Notes under the pieces: model-generated
Database searches by the model: none
What the model saw: the letters and a program-made list of their open reading frames with translations, nothing else
Told to the model about the DNA's origin: nothing
Assembly: GCA_963734365.1 (NCBI GenBank)
Contig: CAVTGV010000005.1
Span: forward strand, 124,001 to 188,000
Source of the DNA: JACVRW01 sp963734365
Lineage (GTDB): Bacteria > Actinomycetota > Thermoleophilia > Solirubrobacterales > Thermoleophilaceae
DNA: 64,000 bases
Reading direction: 5' to 3'
Translations under genes and position numbers: made by a program
Shown: in pieces, positions 59,264 to 64,000 of the stretch
Numbering within the stretch: the stretch's first letter is position 1
How the letters are laid out: the number at the start of each line of letters is the position of its first letter

Positions 59264-59693
59264 ATGCCCGACACGATCGCCTGCAGCGCCGAGCTCACCG
59301 TCAACCGGCCGCGCGCCGCCACGCTGGCGCTCTTCACCGCGGAGGGGGAACGCGCCTGGGCGCCGGGCTGGGACCCGGCCTTCCCGGCCCCGCAGCGCAC
59401 CGAGGGCCCGGGCGCCGTGTTCGTGACCGCGCACTCCGGCGAGAGGACCACGTGGATCACCATCGACCAGGACGAGCACGGCGTGCGCTACGCGCGCGTC
59501 ACCCCCGGCGTCAGCGCCGGGCACGGTCGCCGTCACCACGCTCCACGCGGAAGCCACACGGACCCGCGTCCGCGTGAGCTACGACCTGACCGCGCTCAGC
59601 CCGGACGGCGCGAGCTGGCTCGAGACCTTCGCGGACGGGTTCGCCAGCTACATCGAGCACTGGGAGATCGCCATCGCCGCGCTCTCGCCTTAG
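59264..59693 (+). pseudogene. SRPBCC-family protein, split by one extra base
   Basis: ATG 59264 begins an SRPBCC pattern (MPDTIACSAELTVNRPRAAT, AWAPGWDPAFP, TTWITIDQDEHGVRYARVTP). Near the GGG at 59519-59521 the frame is lost; in the next frame it continues TVAVTTLHAEATRTRVRVSY and ends SYIEHWEIAIAALSP at the TAG 59691-59693. Removing one G joins the two into a 142-residue protein. As read, the first frame runs on into the cupin gene in frame. Confidence 0.7.
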
Positions 59694-59704
59694 GGTCAGC
59701 AGTC

Positions 59705-60085
59705 ATGGAAACCATCAACGGCTGCACCGTGATCAGTTCGTCCCAAGAGCCAGAGCCGGCCAGCTTCGGTCCGGCGGAGATGGGCGGCGCTTACAGGGTG
59801 CTCGCCGGCACCATTCCCGCCGGTCAGCCTGCGCCTCCCTTCCACGTCCATCCGCATACCGACGAAGCGTTCTACATCGCGGGCGGGCAGGGGACCTTTC
59901 TCCTCGGAGACCGCGAGGTCAGTGCGGGGACCGGTGACTTCGTGTTCATCCCACGGGGGATGCCCCACACGGCGTGGAACTCCGGCGACGGAGCGCTCCT
60001 GGGCTTGATCCTGATCTCACCCGGCGACGCAGAGCATGTCTTCGAGCCTGCAGGTGCGCCAGACGGCGGAGAGTCATTAGGCTGA
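59705..60085 (+). CDS. Cupin-domain protein
   Basis: A 126-residue beta-barrel protein with the two cupin motifs: PPFHVHPHTDEAFYIAGGQG (metal ligands His, His, Glu) and GDFVFIPRGMPHTAWN (last His). ATG 59705 lies twelve bases after the SRPBCC stop. Metal-dependent enzyme or sensor; no substrate is suggested. Confidence 0.85.
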   Translation: METINGCTVISSSQEPEPASFGPAEMGGAYRVLAGTIPAGQPAPPFHVHPHTDEAFYIAGGQGTFLLGDREVSAGTGDFVFIPRGMPHTAWNSGDGALLGLILISPGDAEHVFEPAGAPDGGESLG

Positions 60086-60118
60086 AGCCTGCTTCGTGAG
60101 CTCCGCCGCGGGAGGCAC

Positions 60119-60499
60119 ATGTCCGTCGACCTCGTCATTGACATCGAGAACACGCCCGGGGCGCTCGCGGAGGTCGCGGCCGCGATCAGCGATGCCGGCG
60201 TGAACATCGCCGCCGCCACGTGCGTCGGGCCGGGCGAACGGGCCGAGCTCCACATCCTCGTCCCGCACGCCGGGGCCGCCAGGCATGCGTTGGCGATCTC
60301 GCATCTCGCGGTCAGCCGCGAACGCGAGGTGGTGGTGGTCGATGTCGAGGATCGCCCGGGCGTGCTGGCAGACCTGACCCGCAAGATCGCGAGGGCCGGC
60401 GTGGACATCGATCTCGTGTACGTGGCCACGCGCAATCGCGTGGTATTCGGCGCGGCCGACCTGGAGGCCCTGAGGGCCGCACTGGACAGCGCCGGCTAA
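60119..60499 (+). CDS. Protein with two ACT domains
   Basis: A 126-residue protein made of two ACT-type units: DLVIDIENTPGALAEVAAAI and VVVDVEDRPGVLADLTRKIA. Both carry the Pro-Gly amino-acid-binding signature. No catalytic domain is present, so it probably senses an amino acid. Ends with a 4-bp overlap with the converging tyrosinase-associated gene. Confidence 0.85.
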   Translation: MSVDLVIDIENTPGALAEVAAAISDAGVNIAAATCVGPGERAELHILVPHAGAARHALAISHLAVSREREVVVVDVEDRPGVLADLTRKIARAGVDIDLVYVATRNRVVFGAADLEALRAALDSAG

Positions 60500-60945
60500 T
60501 CCTGGAAGGCGAGCAGCCGAATCTCCGAACAAGGCGACACGTGGTCGCTGGCCAGCCCGATCTTCGACTCGCGAACCACGATGACGACGCTTACGCGAAC
60601 CTTGGCTCCAGTGGTGCGCTTCAGGGCGTCCGTGATTTCCAGGCTGCGCGTCTGGGGCGTGAGGGGGTGTTCTGCACGCAGATCGAACTCGTCCTCGAAG
60701 CGGTCGTCGGGCGCGCAATGGCCTTCGTCGCCGAAACAGCCGCCATGGCCGAACACAGCGAAGGAACCCGCGTATCCGCTGTCGCGCTCCCGCGGGGTGT
60801 CGGCGTCGGCCTTTGGATTGTCGAGAAAGACGCGTGCCTCGTACGACGGTCCGGCGTGGTCGACGCCGTAGAAGACGAGGTCGGCGCGAGTGATCTCTTC
60901 GCGGTCAGCAGCGAGATCGAGGGGGCGGGAACGGAAACGCGTCAT
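60496..60945 (-). CDS. Tyrosinase-associated domain protein
   Basis: A 149-residue soluble protein, coupled (ATGA) to the tyrosinase gene upstream. It has DLVFYGVDHAGPSYEARVFL and GYAGSFAVFGHGGCFGDEGHC, which look like the C-terminal beta-sandwich found fused to some polyphenol oxidases and tyrosinases. Here it is a separate chain. It may cover or shape the active site; that role is inferred. Confidence 0.65.
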   Translation of the reverse strand: MTRFRSRPLDLAADREEITRADLVFYGVDHAGPSYEARVFLDNPKADADTPRERDSGYAGSFAVFGHGGCFGDEGHCAPDDRFEDEFDLRAEHPLTPQTRSLEITDALKRTTGAKVRVSVVIVVRESKIGLASDHVSPCSEIRLLAFQD

Positions 60946-61769
60946 CCTGTGCCCTCTGTTCGCGACGAGGCACTGGCCACCGCGTAGTCATATCCGAGCG
61001 CCGTAACGTCCAGCGTCTGCCGGACGGTCATCCGGAAAGGCGGCAAGGCCTCATCGAGAATGGCTCGAGGGGGCCGTGCGCCGGGGTGGCGCAGCTGCCA
61101 AAGCCGCCACACACGATCGACCATGGTGTGGTGCGCCCAGAAGATCGGGTCGAAGGCTGCGAACGGAATGATCCCCATGTGTCCGCCGGTCCAGACGTGT
61201 ACCCGGTCGTGCAGCCCCTCGAGCGCGGCGCTGAAGTCCAGGAAGTCGCGCAGCTCGAGCACTCTGCGCACTTCCTGCACGGAGGGCAGCTGATCGGCCT
61301 CGCCCGGTTCTCTTCGGGTGCGGCCGGAAACGGTCACGCCGGCCCGGCGGCCCTGCTCCAGAGCCAGCCTCGAGACTCGGGCCGAGTGCAGCGGATTCGC
61401 CTTTCCCGCGACGCGGGTACGGGCGAACGGCTCCGGCACTCGCGCCGGCCGCGCGGGAGCCGTACGCCAGTCCCACCACGTGAGCATCGCGTCGGCCACC
61501 CGATCCCTCAGGGCACGTTCGAAGAACCACAGGTAGGCCCGGTGCCAGGGCAAGAAGAAGGGCGTTCCATGGGCGTTGTCGCAGCCAATCGGAAGCGGCA
61601 AACCGTGAATTCCGGCGTGGTGGGCGTAGCCGCGATCATCGTCGAGCGCATACACCGCCGCGAAAGCGTTCCGCACCAACGTCAGCTGTCCTGAGGTCAG
61701 ACGATCAGCGTTGCGCCGAAAGCGAAGCGGCGACGCCGGCTGCTGCGCCCGCGGAGACCCGGTGGCCAC
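60942..61769 (-). CDS. Tyrosinase (type 3 copper oxidase)
   Basis: A 275-residue enzyme that oxidises phenols to quinones. Copper A ligands are in AHHAGIHG and TPFFLPWHRAYLWFFERALR; copper B ligands are in LHDRVHVWTGGHMG and DPIFWAHHTMVDRVWRLWQ. No signal peptide is visible. It has no separate MelC1-like caddie protein upstream, and its C-terminal partner is encoded in the next gene. Confidence 0.92.
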   Translation of the reverse strand: MATGSPRAQQPASPLRFRRNADRLTSGQLTLVRNAFAAVYALDDDRGYAHHAGIHGLPLPIGCDNAHGTPFFLPWHRAYLWFFERALRDRVADAMLTWWDWRTAPARPARVPEPFARTRVAGKANPLHSARVSRLALEQGRRAGVTVSGRTRREPGEADQLPSVQEVRRVLELRDFLDFSAALEGLHDRVHVWTGGHMGIIPFAAFDPIFWAHHTMVDRVWRLWQLRHPGARPPRAILDEALPPFRMTVRQTLDVTALGYDYAVASASSRTEGTG

Positions 61770-61831
61770 GCGAGCAGCCTAGCCTGAGCACGGGTTCGCG
61801 TCGAGGGCCGCCCAACGCGCCGCGCCAACAG

Positions 61832-62404
61832 CTAGAGCGGCACGTCCCAGAGCGGGAACCAGCGGCCGATCTCCTCCTCGAACGGAAGCTCGTTGCCGAG
61901 CTGTGCCTTCAGCCGCAGCTCGCGTTCGTTATTGCGTGCCTGCTCGCCCTTGGCGGGCACGAACGGGTAGAAGGCGCCGCGCTTGAAGTTGTAGATCAGG
62001 TAGATCGGCTTGCCCTTCTCCTCGAAGGCGAAGACGGCAGCCAGCAGACGGTCGCCGTAGCCTCCGCCCTGGAGCTGGGTGGAGACCGTGTTGAGCGCCA
62101 CCACGAGGTCCTCGAAGTCCGGGTCGGACAGCACGAGCCAGCGGTAGCCAAACTCGTCCTCCTTGCTCTCCACCGTGCTGCCGGTCTCCTCGGTGGTGCC
62201 GGCCAGGAGCTCCTCCGTCTCGGCGAGGATGCCCTCGAAGTCGGCTGTGCCCAGCGGCTGGAAGACGATGCCGGCCACGCCCCGGCTGGTGAGCCCCAGG
62301 CCGGTCTCGAGCGTCACGTACGCGGTGGTCATCGCGAACAGCCGGTCGGGCGCCGGGCCCTTGAGCCGGCCCTTGGAGCCGAAGATGGCGTCCAGGAAAC
62401 CCAA
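61832..62404 (-). CDS. pspAB: PspA-associated protein PspAB
   Basis: A 190-residue soluble protein starting MGFLDAIFGSKGRLKGPAPD with the family pattern FAMTTAYVTLETGLGL and FGYRWLVLSDPDFEDLVVAL. In actinobacteria it is encoded next to the HtpX protease, as here (seven bases between), and is linked to the PspA system. pspA and pspAA lie about 14 kb away on the other strand. Confidence 0.85.
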   Translation of the reverse strand: MGFLDAIFGSKGRLKGPAPDRLFAMTTAYVTLETGLGLTSRGVAGIVFQPLGTADFEGILAETEELLAGTTEETGSTVESKEDEFGYRWLVLSDPDFEDLVVALNTVSTQLQGGGYGDRLLAAVFAFEEKGKPIYLIYNFKRGAFYPFVPAKGEQARNNERELRLKAQLGNELPFEEEIGRWFPLWDVPL

Positions 62405-62411
62405 GCCGGTA

Positions 62412-63320
62412 CTACGCCGCGGCTGCGGCGGGACCCTGCTGGAGCTGGCGCTCGAGCTCCTGGAGACGCTCGATCCGCTTCTCCATCGGCGGGTGGGTGG
62501 AGAAGATCGACTTCAGCGAGCCCTTGACGCTGGCCGGGACGATGAAGAAGGCGTTCATGCCCTCGGCCTCGCGCAGGTCGCGCTGCGGCACGGTCTGCAT
62601 CGCGCCCGAGATTTTCACCAGAGCCGAGGACAGCGCGCTCGGCCGCCCGGTGACTATGGCCGCTCCACGATCGGCCGCGAACTCGCGGTAGCGGGAGAGG
62701 GCCATCATCAGGAAGAACGAGAGCACGTAGACGAGCGCCGAAACGAGGAGGATCACGAGGAAGCTCGGGTTCTCGTCGCTGTCCCCTCCGCCGAAGAAGA
62801 AGCCGAACTGCAGCATGATCGACGCCAGGCTGGCGAAGAAGCTGGCGATGGTCATGATCAGCACGTCGCGGTGCTTGACGTGCGACAGCTCGTGCGCCAT
62901 CACGCCCTCGAGCTCGCTCGGTGAGAGCGTGCGCATGATGCCGGTGGTGGCGCAGACCGTGGCCGACTTCTGGGAGCGGCCGGTGGCGAACGCGTTGGGC
63001 ACGGACGTGTCAGCCACTGCGATGCGCGGCTTAGGGAGGTCGGCCTGGATGCATAGGCGCTCGATCATCGCGTGGAGGCCCGGGGCCTCCTCGGGGGACA
63101 CCACCTTGGCGCCCATGGACCGGAGCGCGAGCTTGTCCGAGAAGAAGAGCTGCGCGAGCGACAGCCCGCCCATCACCACGAGGATCGTGATCACTCCAGC
63201 GCCCGCCGTGGCCAGCACCGCAATGAAGACCACGTACAGCAGCCCCAGCAGGAACAGCGTCAAAAGCATCCTGGCCTGGAGCCCTGCGTCGCGCGGGAAG
63301 ACTGCCTTTTGTCGTGCCAT
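62412..63320 (-). CDS. htpX: HtpX zinc metalloprotease
   Basis: A 302-residue membrane protease that degrades misfolded membrane proteins. Two N-terminal membrane helices (about residues 18-55), the zinc motif AHELSHVKHRD (HExxH), two more helices, and the third ligand region RYREFAADRGAA, with a C-terminal STHPPMEKRIERL. ATG 63320. Upstream of pspAB. Confidence 0.95.
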   Translation of the reverse strand: MARQKAVFPRDAGLQARMLLTLFLLGLLYVVFIAVLATAGAGVITILVVMGGLSLAQLFFSDKLALRSMGAKVVSPEEAPGLHAMIERLCIQADLPKPRIAVADTSVPNAFATGRSQKSATVCATTGIMRTLSPSELEGVMAHELSHVKHRDVLIMTIASFFASLASIMLQFGFFFGGGDSDENPSFLVILLVSALVYVLSFFLMMALSRYREFAADRGAAIVTGRPSALSSALVKISGAMQTVPQRDLREAEGMNAFFIVPASVKGSLKSIFSTHPPMEKRIERLQELERQLQQGPAAAAA

Positions 63321-63478
63321 TGGACAGTGAAGATTAGTGATCGGTGCACAGCGTCTTGCAGGCCGAGGAAATCCGCTTGCGGGCGCGACGGGCGTTGGTA
63401 TTGTGGCCGCGTCGCGAGCGCCTAATTCCCCTGCATAACGCGTGTAAACGTGGGGCACCCGGAGGCGCTCGTCTCCCA

Positions 63479-64000
63479 ATGAAGAAGACCTTCTGGCTAC
63501 CCATAGCACTCGCCTTGACGGCCTTTCTCGTGCTGCCCCTTCCGGGCATGTCGGCGCCCCTGTCCTCGCGGATCGAGCAGAAGCGCGCGCAGATCGAGGA
63601 CAAGAAGGCGCAGGAGGGTGTGCTGTCCACGACGATCCAGCGCTACGGCACCCGCATCGACGCGGTCCAGGGTGAGATCTCGGCGACCGAGGTGCGCCTC
63701 GACCGGGCCCAGCAGAGCCTCGACGCCCAGAAGGCCGAGCTGCTCGCGGTGCGCGATCGCCTGGAGGAGGCTCAGGACCGGCTCGAGCGGCTGCGCAGCG
63801 AGCTGGTCACGGCCCGCAAGGTGCTGGCCGCGCGCCTGGTCGAGATCTACAAGGCCGATGCGCCCGACGCCCTGACCGTCGTGCTCGAGGCCGACGGCTT
63901 CGGCGACCTGCTGGAGCGGGCCGAGTTCCTCGACCGCATCTCGGACCAGGACCGCGAGATCACCGACCGCGTGCGCCGGCTGCGTGACCAGGCCAAGGCG
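63479..64000 (+). CDS. Secreted coiled-coil cell-wall hydrolase, 5' part only
   Basis: ATG 63479 starts a frame that runs past the window edge (174 codons present). It has a Sec signal peptide (MKKTFWLPIALALTAFLVLP) and then long coiled coil (IEQKRAQIEDKKAQEGVLST, DRLEEAQDRLERLRSELV), the layout of the N-terminal part of M23 or NlpC/P60 cell-wall hydrolases such as those related to EnvC and CwlO. A catalytic domain is expected beyond the window. A weak promoter (TTGCGG-N16-TATTGT, 63377-63404) lies upstream. Confidence 0.75.
   Translation, partial: MKKTFWLPIALALTAFLVLPLPGMSAPLSSRIEQKRAQIEDKKAQEGVLSTTIQRYGTRIDAVQGEISATEVRLDRAQQSLDAQKAELLAVRDRLEEAQDRLERLRSELVTARKVLAARLVEIYKADAPDALTVVLEADGFGDLLERAEFLDRISDQDREITDRVRRLRDQAKA

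Noticed and set aside
63321..63478. c-di-AMP (ydaO-type) riboswitch before the cell-wall hydrolase gene
   Set aside because: Considered because DisA is present and such switches often control wall hydrolases, but the conserved core sequences are not found.
1..64000. CRISPR arrays, insertion sequences, prophage
   Set aside because: No regularly spaced repeats, transposase, integrase or phage structural genes were recognised.

Overview
The window is high-GC DNA with dense, strand-switching genes, many start/stop overlaps of the ATGA or GTGA type, and frequent GTG and TTG starts. The gene content (RadA, DisA, CarD, a SigH-like sigma factor, ECF/anti-sigma pairs, F420-type LLM oxidoreductase, PspA/PspAA/PspAB, many acyl-CoA dehydrogenases) suggests an actinobacterium, most likely of the Thermoleophilia/Solirubrobacterales type. 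That placement is an inference from gene content and style, not from a marker gene. No stretch longer than about 300 bases lacks a gene or a described element.

Region 1 (0-12.6 kb): radA, then a nitrogen-assimilation block. On the minus strand an ammonium transporter gene (amt) is followed by three small single-helix membrane proteins, one of them only 55 residues. Then come a GAF/PucR-type regulator, a frameshifted 4-helix-type membrane sensor coupled to an Na+/H+ antiporter, a type III-like glutamine synthetase (or gamma-glutamylmethylamide synthetase), and a divergent glxB-glxC-glxD set (split glutamate synthase or N-methylglutamate synthase). Related 28-bp repeats lie upstream of radA and upstream of disA, on either side of this block.

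Region 2 (12.7-21.2 kb): the conserved housekeeping run disA-carD-ispD-(PHP phosphatase)-ispF-(amidase)-cysS-rlmB-sigH. It ends at a PD-(D/E)XK endonuclease-like ORF whose stop codon lies inside a tRNA-Thr(TGT) gene. Region 3 (21-30.4 kb): a PlsC-GpsA fusion, two ECF sigma factor modules, rhomboid protease, a frameshifted cobalamin-binding-type protein, a CNNM/CBS transporter and a few small proteins.

Region 4 (30.4-51.5 kb): acyl-CoA metabolism. It holds 3-hydroxyacyl-CoA dehydrogenase, thiolase, five acyl-CoA dehydrogenases, a thioesterase, an MDR oxidoreductase, an LLM oxidoreductase and a TetR regulator. Two nearly identical TetR-type operators (31202, 43997) tie two loci together, and a third palindrome (37821) lies between tetR and an acd gene. 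A 33-bp palindromic repeat occurs once between genes and once in frame inside an acyl-CoA dehydrogenase gene. Interleaved are a Ser/Thr kinase, a duplicated Asp/Gly-rich repeat protein with a CRP-like site, lipoproteins and the pspA-pspAA pair.

Region 5 (51.5-64 kb): a large LuxR-family ATPase regulator with a truncated propeller gene beside it, a DUF4242 protein plus hydrolase, an orphan LivM permease with a CGNR regulator, an Lrp/AsnC-beta-propeller fusion, a frameshifted SRPBCC gene running into a cupin, an ACT-domain protein, a two-gene tyrosinase, pspAB-htpX, and the 5' end of a secreted coiled-coil cell-wall protein cut by the window edge. Three genes carry single-base frameshifts, two of them at G runs, so assembly error must be excluded before they are called mutated.
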